The translations under genes and the position numbers were made by a program. From Bacteroidota bacterium (GTDB lineage Bacteria > Bacteroidota > Bacteroidia > Chitinophagales > Saprospiraceae), in assembly GCA_016124585.1 (NCBI GenBank), contig WGNL01000008.1, positions 1 through 64,000 on the forward strand: a DNA stretch of 64,000 nt, given 5' to 3'. Each line of letters opens with the position of its first letter. Within the stretch, counting starts at the first letter, position 1. The notes under the pieces are model-generated. The model did no database searches. It was not told the origin of the DNA and saw nothing but the letters and a program-made list of their open reading frames with translations. This document shows, one piece after another, positions 8,702 to 16,592 of the stretch.

Positions 8702-9064
8702 TTATATTTTTATTTTGCCGCAATTTTGCGGCCTTTCGGTAAGAATTTCCTCCAATTGGAAGACATTTTCGATCAAATCTGAACCATTTTCACCTCTCCC
8801 GACGACATTTTCGATCAAATCGGAAACATTTTCCCCTCTCCCGACGACATTTTCGATCAAATCGGAAACAACCTCGATCAAATCGGCGACATTTTCATCT
8901 CTCCCGACACCAACTTCGATCAAATCGGAAACATTTTCAGCTCTCCCGACACCACTTTCGATCAAATCGGCGACACTTTCAGCTCTCCCGAAACACGTTT
9001 TGACGCTAAATTTTGAAATCCAGCCCCCAGACTCAACCTTCCTCACCACCCCAACTAAACCCAC
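8702..9064 (-). CDS. Possible repeat protein with 14-residue leucine/isoleucine repeats
   Basis: The minus frame encodes 120 residues with units of the form GENVSDLIENVVGR repeated about five times, plus one half unit (EVVSDLIENVV). Hydrophobic residues at V, L, I and V follow a seven-residue spacing, so a coiled coil is possible. The underlying DNA repeat is open on both strands (the plus frame reads SIKSETFSPLPTTF units), so openness is weak evidence. I favour the minus frame because its product is amphipathic. It lies upstream of nothing obvious, and no signal peptide is present. Confidence 0.35.
   Translation of the reverse strand: MGLVGVVRKVESGGWISKFSVKTCFGRAESVADLIESGVGRAENVSDLIEVGVGRDENVADLIEVVSDLIENVVGRGENVSDLIENVVGRGENGSDLIENVFQLEEILTERPQNCGKIKI
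8762..9000. repeat. 42-bp tandem repeat with a palindromic core
   Basis: Five units of 42 bp (first at 8762, then starting near 8801, 8843, 8906 and 8948) share TTCGATCAAATCGGA and end in CTCTCCC; the third unit contains an extra 21-bp half unit. Each 42-bp unit is itself two diverged 21-bp halves beginning ACATTTTC. The core CGATCAAATCG is a near-perfect dyad, so the array could bind a protein as well as code for one. The flank 9049-9085 holds a separate short repeat of CTAAACC. Confidence 0.8.
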
Positions 9065-9094
9065 TAAACCTTCTAAACCCCGCTAAACCTTTCG

Positions 9095-9739
9095 CTACAC
9101 TATCTTCTCCTTCAGCGCCTTCAGCACCGCCTCCGTTTTCGAATTCACCTGTAGTTTTTCATAGATATGGCGGATATGCGACCGCACTGTATCAATGCTG
9201 ATAAAATGCTCGTCAGCAATGAGCTTGTAGGAAAATCCCTTTACGAGGCTTTTCAGGATTTCCAGTTCCCTCGGTGAGAGGTCGTAGTCCTTTGATTTGG
9301 CGACAGGCTGTTCCTGTTGGAAAAAATGCAGCACCCTGCGGGCAATGCTCGACGTCATAGGAGAGCCGCCTTGGTACACGTCGTGGATGGCGGCGATGAT
9401 TTCGGTCGGGGAAGTACGTTTGAGCAGATAGCCCGATGCCCCGTTCCGAATCGCCTGAAAAATCCGGTCTTCATCCTCGAAGACCGTGACCATCAGCACC
9501 TGCGTCTCTGGCCGAAGTGCCTTCACGACAGGTGTGGCGTCAATGCCCGTCCTACCTGGCATATCAATATCCATCAGCACCACATCGGGCTTGAGGCCGG
9601 GGATTTGCATCTCCAAATTGCTGGTATCGGGGAAGGCGCCCACGAGTTGCAGGCTAGGCGTGGCTTGCAGCAGAAAGGTCATGCCTTCCCGCAGGTCACG
9701 GTTGTCTTCGTAAAGTAGAATGCGAATTTTATTTTCCAT
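9095..9739 (-). CDS. NarL/FixJ-type response regulator
   Basis: A 214-residue two-domain regulator. The receiver domain (~5-122) has acidic residues in YEDNRD, the phosphoacceptor Asp57 in VVLMDIDMPG, Thr in VTVFE and Lys in LLKRTSP. The C-terminal LuxR/GerE helix-turn-helix (~150-212) reads LSPRELEILKSLVKGFSYKLIA...DTVRSHIRHIYEKL. It should bind DNA as a dimer once phosphorylated. Its partner is the sensor kinase encoded immediately upstream on the same strand (9868-12969); the gap between them holds a large hairpin, so the regulator may be expressed by read-through or from its own promoter. Confidence 0.92.
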   Translation of the reverse strand: MENKIRILLYEDNRDLREGMTFLLQATPSLQLVGAFPDTSNLEMQIPGLKPDVVLMDIDMPGRTGIDATPVVKALRPETQVLMVTVFEDEDRIFQAIRNGASGYLLKRTSPTEIIAAIHDVYQGGSPMTSSIARRVLHFFQQEQPVAKSKDYDLSPRELEILKSLVKGFSYKLIADEHFISIDTVRSHIRHIYEKLQVNSKTEAVLKALKEKIV

Positions 9740-9807
9740 GCTGCAAAATTGCTGTAAACTTTAGGTTAAGCCAATCACATAAAGAGGTGAAAAACTCAAG
9801 GATTGGA

Positions 9808-9867
9808 GGATTGAAGGTGAGAAGGATTGAAGAGGGGTAAGTATTCAATCCTTCTCACCTTCAATCC
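9808..9867. repeat. 24-bp perfect inverted repeat between sensor kinase and regulator
   Basis: GGATTGAAGGTGAGAAGGATTGAA-type sequence at 9808-9831 is repeated in perfect inverse at 9844-9867, ending one base before the kinase stop codon. It is built from the short word AAGGATTGAAGG that recurs at 16428-16517. It has no U tract, so it may act as an RNA hairpin that sets the kinase:regulator ratio or protects the 3' end. Confidence 0.6.
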
Positions 9868-12800
9868 TTAAACCCTCACCCGCAGCTCCACGCTCGTACC
9901 CTCCCCTGCTTTGGAGATGATTTCCACTTTACCGCCGATGTCAGCGGCACGGAGTTGCATGTTGCGGAGGCCATTGCCGCCACTACCCCTAACCCCTATA
10001 GGGGAACCATCGCTTCCAAGTTCGAAACCTGTGCCGTTGTCCTTGATTTTCATCACAAGCAGGCCATTTTTCATCGCTAAAAAAAGTTCAACCTCGGTGG
10101 CTTCGGCATATTTGGCGGCATTGTTCACGGCTTCCTTGAAGATGAGGTAGATATTCCGGCGTTGCTCCGGGCTTAATTGTTTTCCCGCAAAATCCTCGTT
10201 GATATGCGTGACGAGGCGCATGTTTCGGGCTTCGAGTAGCCGCAGCCCGAATTCGGTCATGCGGGCAGCGAGGTCGTCGATTTGGTCATTTTTGGTCTTC
10301 ATCGCCCAGATGATGTCTTGCATACTTTCGGAGAGGGAATTGGCGCTCTCGCTGATACGGTGCAGCACTGGTGTCACTTTTGGCTTGTCTTCCCCGACTT
10401 CCTGCCTCGCAAATTCACTGAAAAAACGGATGCTGCTCAGCGTGCTGCCCATTTCGTCGTGGAGGTCACGGGCGAGTCCTTCCCTGAATCGGTCGAGGCG
10501 AGCCCGCTGGTGTTCCCGGTATTTTAGAAAACCAAAAAACATCCCACCGATGGCCACGAGTATCAACAACTGGAACCACCAACGCTGATAGAAGGGCGGC
10601 AGTACCGTGATTTGCAAACTGGTTCCATTCTCGTTCCAAATGCCATCATTGTTGGCGGCCTTCATATGCAGGGTGTAAGTACCGCCGTTGAGGTTGGTGA
10701 AAGTGGCAACAGGGCGGTCGGTGTACACCCATTCCTTGTTGAAGCCATCCAGTTTGTAGGCGTACTGGTTACGTTCCGGCTGGTCAAAATTGAGTGCTGC
10801 AAATTCTATCTCGAAAAAATCCTCCTCGGGATTCAGTGTCAGGAACGTGTCCTGCTGCACATCCGACAACGTTGTGGAAAGCATTCCCATGTCGTAGTTC
10901 ATCACGGTGCGGGTGCGCAGTTCCCGCTCCTTGTTCATCACCCGGATACCCGTGATGGCGATGGGAGGCGGCACATTGTTTTTCTTCAATTTGGTGGGGT
11001 CAAAAAAGTTGAAGGCATTCTGAAAGCCCACGAAAATTTCGCCGGATGGCGTGATGCTGAACCCATCGGACATGGTGTTGCTGAAAAGCCCATCAGCCTT
11101 GCCGTAAAAGCTGAACTTGCCAGTTTCGGGGTCAAAGCAATGCAGCAAATATTCCGTGTTCATCCAAATTTTACCTTCCTTATCTTCTTGCAGAAAATAC
11201 AGGCGGCTCGTTTTCATGCCGTTTGCCATGTTGAAACGGCGGAGCAAATTTCCCTCATCGTCCAGTTCCAAAAAGGTCTCGTGAAAGGCAGCGTAAATTT
11301 TGCCGCTCTTTGCCACATGCACAGCGCCGCAGGCGTGCCAAGTCACTTGACCAGGGTAGGAAAACTGTTTGGCCTCCTTCGTAGCTGGGTCAAAACGAAT
11401 CAGACTGCTCCCCTGCCCTGCCAACCACAGCCGCCCTTTTTTATCCTCTGCCAACCCAACGATGCTGATGGTTTTCCAATTTTCACTGACCATGTCCTCC
11501 CGGTAAAACGCCTGCTCCATCCGGTCGGTGTTGGGATTGTAGCGGTAAAGCCCCTCCGTATTGGTGCCAAACCAGAGATTGCCCTTGCTGTCCTCCATCC
11601 CCTTCCAAACGACACGGTTGCGGTTGTTGTCTTTAAAGAAATTAAGGTAGTCCTTCCACTCACCAGTCTTCGGATTATAAGTTCCGATACCATCTTTCAA
11701 ACTTCCCCACAAAACACCATGACGATCTTGAAACAAGCCGAAAATCCCTCCCCATTGGGCTTTGGATTTGCTAACATCCATCTGTTTGAAATCACCCGTG
11801 GCCCGGTTCCATTCAAAAAGGGAGGTACCCCAAACCCCAACAAAATATCGCTGTCCAGTCGGATCCGTCCGGTCTTGTACCACATCCGAAATCAAGCTGA
11901 ACTGGTTCATTTTGTCGTCCGTCGGAATCATTGCACGCCCGAACCGCACGGAAGAAGGGGCATAGCGCTCCAAACCGATTTCAGTACCGAGCCAGACATC
12001 GCCCTTGTTTGGGTCTTTGTAAAAAAATCGACCGAGATAGTTGTTATGGGTAAATGCGTCCCGTAGGTCAGGCTTAAATTCCACTACTTCCTTCGTATCA
12101 GGGTAGAATGTTGCGAGCCCGGTATTGCCACCACCTACCCAAAAAAAACTGCGTCCTGTAGCTGTCGTATCTTCCAGCAGCGTGTAAGCCAAGGATAAAT
12201 GCGCCGGATATTTCACGAATTCATCCAACTCTGGGATGTATTTGTAAATACCGTCGTACCAAGTTCCCGCCCAAAACTGTCCTGTTCTATCCCTGACAAT
12301 GCTCAAAGCCGATGCGCCAGTGAAATTTTCCCTTGGGTTCGCCCCCACGAATTCCTTTAAGGATTTGGTGACGGTATCAAATCGCCGCAGGCCAATATTT
12401 ATCATCCACAACCTGTCATCGGAGTCAATGATTGTCCTGAAATATCCGGGCATGTTCCGCTCGGTTTTGAAGGAGTAAATTACTTTACCCGTTTTTGGGT
12501 CGAGTTGGTAAATGCCAAATTGCCCGGTCGTCCAAGCCATGCCCTTCGAGTCGAAGACGACATGTGTCACCGCATCATTCCAAATGGTGTCGGCGTTTTC
12601 AGGCATTTTGATTTGCTGGATATTCATCCAAATGGGGTCGAGCTTACAAAGGCCACTGTCCGTACTCACCCAAAGCCAGCCATCAGGTGCAAGGGAAACG
12701 CTTAAAATATTGTTGTTCGGAACGGAATTGCTGTTCTTTGGGTCATGCCGAAAGACTTTGAAGTGAGTGCCATCGAAGCGGTTCAGGCCATTGACCGTAC

Positions 12801-12969
12801 CGATCCAAAGGAAGCCCAGTTTATCTTTGGCGATGCAGGTTGTGATGTCGTTGGAAAGGCCTTGGTCAGTCGTGTAGTGTAGGAAAGCAGCTTGGTTGGG
12901 CTGCGCCGATACGTATTGCCAAGCAAAAGCAAAGACGAAAAATGCAGAAAGTTTCCAGGTCACTGACAT
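9868..12969 (-). CDS. Propeller-type sensor histidine kinase (two-component regulator propeller, Y_Y_Y, HisKA_3)
   Basis: A 1033-residue membrane sensor. A signal peptide (residues 1-22, ending VSAQ) leads into a periplasmic seven-bladed-type propeller of repeats like GFLWIGTVNGLNRFDG, GWLWVSTDSGLCKLD and GNLWFGTNTEGLYRYNP (~25-690), then a Y_Y_Y immunoglobulin-like domain containing YAYKLDGFNKEWVY, and a single membrane helix (LLILVAIGGMFFGFL). The cytoplasmic part has a HisKA_3 phosphoacceptor site DLHDEMGSTLS and an HATPase domain with N box KEAVNNAAKYA and G boxes DNGTGF and GNGLRN. This is the architecture of Bacteroidota sensors that often respond to surface glycans. It lacks the fused receiver/AraC part of hybrid systems; the receiver is the separate gene at 9095-9739. 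Confidence 0.92.
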   Translation of the reverse strand: MSVTWKLSAFFVFAFAWQYVSAQPNQAAFLHYTTDQGLSNDITTCIAKDKLGFLWIGTVNGLNRFDGTHFKVFRHDPKNSNSVPNNNILSVSLAPDGWLWVSTDSGLCKLDPIWMNIQQIKMPENADTIWNDAVTHVVFDSKGMAWTTGQFGIYQLDPKTGKVIYSFKTERNMPGYFRTIIDSDDRLWMINIGLRRFDTVTKSLKEFVGANPRENFTGASALSIVRDRTGQFWAGTWYDGIYKYIPELDEFVKYPAHLSLAYTLLEDTTATGRSFFWVGGGNTGLATFYPDTKEVVEFKPDLRDAFTHNNYLGRFFYKDPNKGDVWLGTEIGLERYAPSSVRFGRAMIPTDDKMNQFSLISDVVQDRTDPTGQRYFVGVWGTSLFEWNRATGDFKQMDVSKSKAQWGGIFGLFQDRHGVLWGSLKDGIGTYNPKTGEWKDYLNFFKDNNRNRVVWKGMEDSKGNLWFGTNTEGLYRYNPNTDRMEQAFYREDMVSENWKTISIVGLAEDKKGRLWLAGQGSSLIRFDPATKEAKQFSYPGQVTWHACGAVHVAKSGKIYAAFHETFLELDDEGNLLRRFNMANGMKTSRLYFLQEDKEGKIWMNTEYLLHCFDPETGKFSFYGKADGLFSNTMSDGFSITPSGEIFVGFQNAFNFFDPTKLKKNNVPPPIAITGIRVMNKERELRTRTVMNYDMGMLSTTLSDVQQDTFLTLNPEEDFFEIEFAALNFDQPERNQYAYKLDGFNKEWVYTDRPVATFTNLNGGTYTLHMKAANNDGIWNENGTSLQITVLPPFYQRWWFQLLILVAIGGMFFGFLKYREHQRARLDRFREGLARDLHDEMGSTLSSIRFFSEFARQEVGEDKPKVTPVLHRISESANSLSESMQDIIWAMKTKNDQIDDLAARMTEFGLRLLEARNMRLVTHINEDFAGKQLSPEQRRNIYLIFKEAVNNAAKYAEATEVELFLAMKNGLLVMKIKDNGTGFELGSDGSPIGVRGSGGNGLRNMQLRAADIGGKVEIISKAGEGTSVELRVRV

Positions 12970-13035
12970 GATGCAAATTTCGTTTTACTTGTGAAATCTG
13001 TTTCAAACTTGTCCGCAATATTTTTCATTGGAAAA

Positions 13036-14088
13036 TCACAGCCCCAGCCCCCTCGCTATCAGGTTTCGCTTGTAAATTTCGATGTTCAACTTGTGCGCAT
13101 CGTAGGTTTCAGCGAACATGTGCGTACCCGAGCCATCACCTTTTGCCACGAAAAACATATAGTTGTGCTTTTCCCGGTTCAGTACCGCATCCAAACTCGG
13201 AATACTGGCCATGCTGATAGGCCCTGGTGGCAGGCCAGGGTACAAATAAGTATTGTATGGTGAGTCCAAGGTTTTGTACTTCGCCAAGTCACGGGATTCC
13301 CAGTCACGGCTGGCAAACACCAGCGTTGGGTCTGCTTGCAGTGGCCAATCTTGCTCCACCCTGTTTAAGTAAACACCTGCTAGGCGTGGCTTTTCGCCAT
13401 TGTTGTTCGTTTCCCGCTCCACGATACTGGCCACGGTATAGACTTCTTCCCGGCTCAGACCCAGCGCACGTGCCTTGGCGTCCCGGTCGTTGGCTGCCCA
13501 GAATCTGTCGTATTCCTTCTTCATCCGCTCCATGAACTTGCGGGGCGAGGTGTTCCAATAAAATTCATATGTATTTGGGATAAAAAGCGATAACAAGGTG
13601 GCTGGCGTAAAGCCCAAGCTATCGAGGTAAGTCGTGTCGTTCAACAAAGTGACCAGTTGCTGGGAGTCCGGTTCAATGGACTTGGCCACTTTGGCGGCGA
13701 TATCTTCCGTCAGGCGCTCGTTCACCAAAATCACTTTGACAGGAGATTGCCGACCGTTTCGCAAAAACTTCACGAGTGCGTAGCTACTCATGCTCGGCTT
13801 GATTTCGAAGCGACCGGATCGGCCCGTAAAACTCATCCGGTCTGCCATCGTACGGAAGGATTTTTCATCGGTCAAAAAACCGCCAGCTTTCAGCGAATCC
13901 ACCACTTGGTCGAGCTTGGCTCCCGTTGGTAGCAACAGGTATTTTTTGGCCAAGGTGGCAGGTACGTTCGGTTTGAAAAAAAAACTCCAAGCCAGATAGC
14001 CGCCGATTACAACAACGGCAAGGATGATAATCCCTAAAATCTTGACAATCGGACTTTTTTGAGTGGGCTCAATAGGTTCTTGCTCCAT
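13036..14088 (-). CDS. mltG: Endolytic peptidoglycan transglycosylase MltG
   Basis: A 350-residue YceG-family lytic transglycosylase that cleaves nascent glycan strands and so sets their length. One transmembrane helix near residues 15-36 anchors it in the inner membrane. The catalytic glutamate lies in ASIVERET (Glu224), and the C-terminal signature YNTYLYPGLPPGPISMA plus the HNYMFFVAKGDGSGTHMF stretch are typical. Length agrees with the family. It stands between the kinase and amidohydrolase genes, all on the minus strand, without obvious functional coupling. Confidence 0.93.
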   Translation of the reverse strand: MEQEPIEPTQKSPIVKILGIIILAVVVIGGYLAWSFFFKPNVPATLAKKYLLLPTGAKLDQVVDSLKAGGFLTDEKSFRTMADRMSFTGRSGRFEIKPSMSSYALVKFLRNGRQSPVKVILVNERLTEDIAAKVAKSIEPDSQQLVTLLNDTTYLDSLGFTPATLLSLFIPNTYEFYWNTSPRKFMERMKKEYDRFWAANDRDAKARALGLSREEVYTVASIVERETNNNGEKPRLAGVYLNRVEQDWPLQADPTLVFASRDWESRDLAKYKTLDSPYNTYLYPGLPPGPISMASIPSLDAVLNREKHNYMFFVAKGDGSGTHMFAETYDAHKLNIEIYKRNLIARGLGL

Positions 14089-14232
14089 TTTAATGAATGA
14101 ATGAGTGAATTTGGAATGAATGAACTGGAGATACAGTTTTTGAAAAAAATGGTTGCATTAACTTTCTAAATTAGAACGGCTATGAGTAATCAGCACGGCT
14201 TGACTGCCAACTGCCCACTGTCAAACTGCCAC

Positions 14233-15519
14233 CTATTCATTCCTGTAAACCTTGCCTTCTTTCATCACGAAACGCATGTTAAGCATGGCCTTCATATCTG
14301 TCAGCGGGTCGCCTTCGACGGCTACGATATCGGCAATTTTTCCTTTTTCGATGGTGCCGAGATCCGCCGTTTTTCCAATCAAAGCCGCCGCCGTAACAGT
14401 ACTAGATTTGATGGCTTCTATCGGTGGCATTCCGGCTTCGTTCATGAAGACAAACTCCCAAGCGTTCAGCCCGTGCTGGCTCACGCCGGAGTCGGTTCCG
14501 AAGGCAATTTTCACGCCTCTTTTGTAAGCTTTCGCAAAGGTCGCCTGAATCTGCGGCCCAACCACAGCAGCCTTTGCCGCCACCATCGCCGGGAAGTAGC
14601 CGTCCTGTTTCGCCTTTTCCGCTACGAACTTTCCAGCGCTGATGGTCGGCACGTAGTAGGTGCCTTTTTGCTTCATCAAATCCATGATTTCTTCGGTCAT
14701 GAAAGTGCCGTGCTCGATGCTCGTCACGCCACCTTGCACCGCACGCAGCATTCCATCTGCCCCGTGGCAATGCGCCGCAACCGTGAAGCCGTAGTCCTTT
14801 GCTGCCGCAACGATTGCCTCGATTTCCTCCAACCGGAACTGCGGGTTCTGGCCATTGGCGGCCATGCTCAGCACCCCGCCCGTCGCCGTGATTTTGATGA
14901 GGTCAGCGCCGTTTTTGTAGCGTTGCCGCACGGCCTTCCACGCATCATCCACACTGTTGATGACGCCATCCTCTGGCCCCGGGTCGCCCATCATATCCTT
15001 CCTGACGCCGTTAGTCGGGTCGGCGTGGCCACCCGTGGTAGCAATGGATTTTTCGGCGGTGAAAATGCGGGGGCCATCCACCAGACCAGCATTGATGGCA
15101 TTGCGAAGCGAAACATTTACTCCACTGCCGCCGAGGTCACGCACCGTGGTAAAGCCAGCCATCAGCGTTTTTTTTCCAAACACCTCCGCCTGATAGGCCA
15201 CATCGGTTGGGTTCTGCCGGAACTTTTCTTCGTAGGATTTCGGGTTGCTCTCTCCTTCCAAGTGTACATGCATGTCCATCAGCCCGGGCATCACCGTCCT
15301 GTTTTTCAGGTCAACGACTTTGGCATCGGCAGGAGCTTGGGCATAGCCTTTTTGTACCTCCTTGATGCGGTTGCCTTCGACGATGATGGTCATCTCAGAC
15401 TGGGCATTGTTGCTTACGCAGTCAATCAGCTTGCCGCAGTACAGGTAGGTGGTTTGTGCACTGGCGCAAAGGGCAACCAGCATAGCTGCTAGGGCGATGA
15501 GATGTTTGATGTTTTTCAT
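14233..15519 (-). CDS. Exported amidohydrolase (prolidase/imidazolonepropionase-like)
   Basis: A 428-residue metal-dependent hydrolase with a signal peptide ([22 protein letters not shown]). The TIM-barrel metal site is visible: HVH at 84-86, the lysine in [10 protein letters not shown], histidines in AAHCHG and SIEHGTFM, and the aspartate in AFGTDSG. The final beta-sandwich segment [17 protein letters not shown] is typical of the superfamily. Relatives cleave Xaa-Pro or aryldialkyl-type substrates in the periplasm; the substrate here cannot be read from the sequence. Confidence 0.88.
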   Translation of the reverse strand: MKNIKHLIALAAMLVALCASAQTTYLYCGKLIDCVSNNAQSEMTIIVEGNRIKEVQKGYAQAPADAKVVDLKNRTVMPGLMDMHVHLEGESNPKSYEEKFRQNPTDVAYQAEVFGKKTLMAGFTTVRDLGGSGVNVSLRNAINAGLVDGPRIFTAEKSIATTGGHADPTNGVRKDMMGDPGPEDGVINSVDDAWKAVRQRYKNGADLIKITATGGVLSMAANGQNPQFRLEEIEAIVAAAKDYGFTVAAHCHGADGMLRAVQGGVTSIEHGTFMTEEIMDLMKQKGTYYVPTISAGKFVAEKAKQDGYFPAMVAAKAAVVGPQIQATFAKAYKRGVKIAFGTDSGVSQHGLNAWEFVFMNEAGMPPIEAIKSSTVTAAALIGKTADLGTIEKGKIADIVAVEGDPLTDMKAMLNMRFVMKEGKVYRNE

Positions 15520-15538
15520 TTAATTTAAAATGAGGTGA

Positions 15539-15605
15539 CCCAATCGGGTGTCGCCCACCCTGTTAGTGTTTGAAACCCTAACAGGGTGGGCGACACCCGA
15601 TTGGG
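15539..15605. repeat. 28-bp perfect inverted repeat downstream of panB
   Basis: The sequence CAATCGGGTGTCGCCCACCC (start of the left arm; full arm 15539-15566) is mirrored exactly at 15578-15605 around an 11-base loop. The hairpin begins right after the panB stop. It is strongly GC-rich with no U tract on either strand, so it looks more like a dispersed REP-type palindrome than a classic terminator. Confidence 0.7.
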
Positions 15606-15607
15606 GT

Positions 15608-16423
15608 TCAATACTGCTCCTGCTCGTTCGGGAAATCCTTCCCCTTCACATCGGCACAGTAGGCTTCCACTGCCCCTTTTATCCCTTCAAAAAGCTCTAG
15701 GTAACGCCGCAAAAAACGGGGCTGAAACTCATGCGTAATGCCCAACATATCGTGCGTCACCAGTACCTGTCCGTCAGCGTGCATACCGGCGCCGATGCCG
15801 ATGGTCGGGATGTGCAGACTTTCGCTTACCTCTTTGGTGAGTGCCGCCGGGATTTTCTCCAAAACGATGGCGAAGCAGCCCGTTTCTTCCAGTAGTTTGG
15901 CGTCTTCCTTCAGTTTTGCGGCCTCGTCTTCTTCCTTCGCCCGCACTTGGTAGGTGCCGAATTTGTAGATGCTCTGCGGCGTCAGCCCCAAGTGCCCCAT
16001 CACCGGAATGCCCGCCGACAGGATACGCTTCACGCTTTCCGCAATTTCAGAGCCGCCTTCCATTTTCACGGCATGAGCGCCTGATTCTTTCATGATTCGA
16101 ATGGCACTTTCGAGGGCCACCCGGCTACTGCCCTGGTAATGTCCAAATGGCAAGTCCACCACGACGAGCGCTTTTTTCACCCCCCGCACGACCGAAGCGG
16201 CATGGTAAATCATCTGGTCGAGCGTAATCGGCAGGGTGGTTTCGTGGCCAGCCATCACGTTCGAAGCAGAGTCACCGACGAGGATGACATCCACCCCACC
16301 CTCATCGAGGATGCGGGCCATCGAGTAATCATAGCCGGTGAGCATGGTGATTTTCTCGCCCCTGGCTTTCATGGCTTGCAGTACGTGGACGGTGATGCGC
16401 TTGACTTCTTTTGTAACGGACAT
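15608..16423 (-). CDS. panB: 3-methyl-2-oxobutanoate hydroxymethyltransferase
   Basis: PanB transfers a hydroxymethyl group from 5,10-methylenetetrahydrofolate to 2-oxoisovalerate, the first committed step of pantothenate and CoA synthesis. The 271-residue protein has the family signatures: [11 protein letters not shown], the metal-binding aspartate in [26 protein letters not shown], the glutamate in VKMEGG, and [13 protein letters not shown]. Start choice: the frame is open to 16474, but those 17 extra residues ([15 protein letters not shown]) are a translation of the intergenic AAGGATTGAAGG repeat; [12 protein letters not shown] at 16423 matches the family start. No other pan gene is nearby. 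Confidence 0.95.
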   Translation of the reverse strand: MSVTKEVKRITVHVLQAMKARGEKITMLTGYDYSMARILDEGGVDVILVGDSASNVMAGHETTLPITLDQMIYHAASVVRGVKKALVVVDLPFGHYQGSSRVALESAIRIMKESGAHAVKMEGGSEIAESVKRILSAGIPVMGHLGLTPQSIYKFGTYQVRAKEEDEAAKLKEDAKLLEETGCFAIVLEKIPAALTKEVSESLHIPTIGIGAGMHADGQVLVTHDMLGITHEFQPRFLRRYLELFEGIKGAVEAYCADVKGKDFPNEQEQY

Positions 16424-16427
16424 TCGG

Positions 16428-16517
16428 AAGGATTGAAGGATTGAAGGCGTGAAAGATTGAAGAATCGCAAGCAATACTGCGCTTACTTACCTTCAATCGG
16501 TCAATCCTTCAATCCTT
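16428..16517. repeat. Inverted AAGGATTGAAGG repeats between panB and the divergent gene
   Basis: A perfect 17-bp arm AAGGATTGAAGGATTGA at 16428-16444 pairs with 16501-16517. The same 10-12 base word builds the inverted repeat at 9808-9867, so this is a dispersed simple-sequence family. It occupies the divergent gap where promoters for panB and the plus-strand gene at 16593 must lie. Confidence 0.6.
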
Positions 16518-16592
16518 GATGACCCGCCAAAGGTAAAAGTTTCTGCCATTCCTTAATATTGCCGAGCGATTTGGCAACTGGCAATCTTTCAA

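Noticed and set aside
10612-12066. 484-codon plus-strand frame
   Set aside because: It is antisense to the sensor kinase, a clear multidomain protein; long antisense frames are common in this GC-richer region.
14182-15492. 436-codon plus-strand frame
   Set aside because: It is antisense to the amidohydrolase, which has a complete metal site and signal peptide; the plus product is His/Arg-rich without domains.
16424-16474. N-terminal extension of PanB
   Set aside because: The 17 residues are a translation of the AAGGATTGAAGG repeat and are absent from the PanB family.
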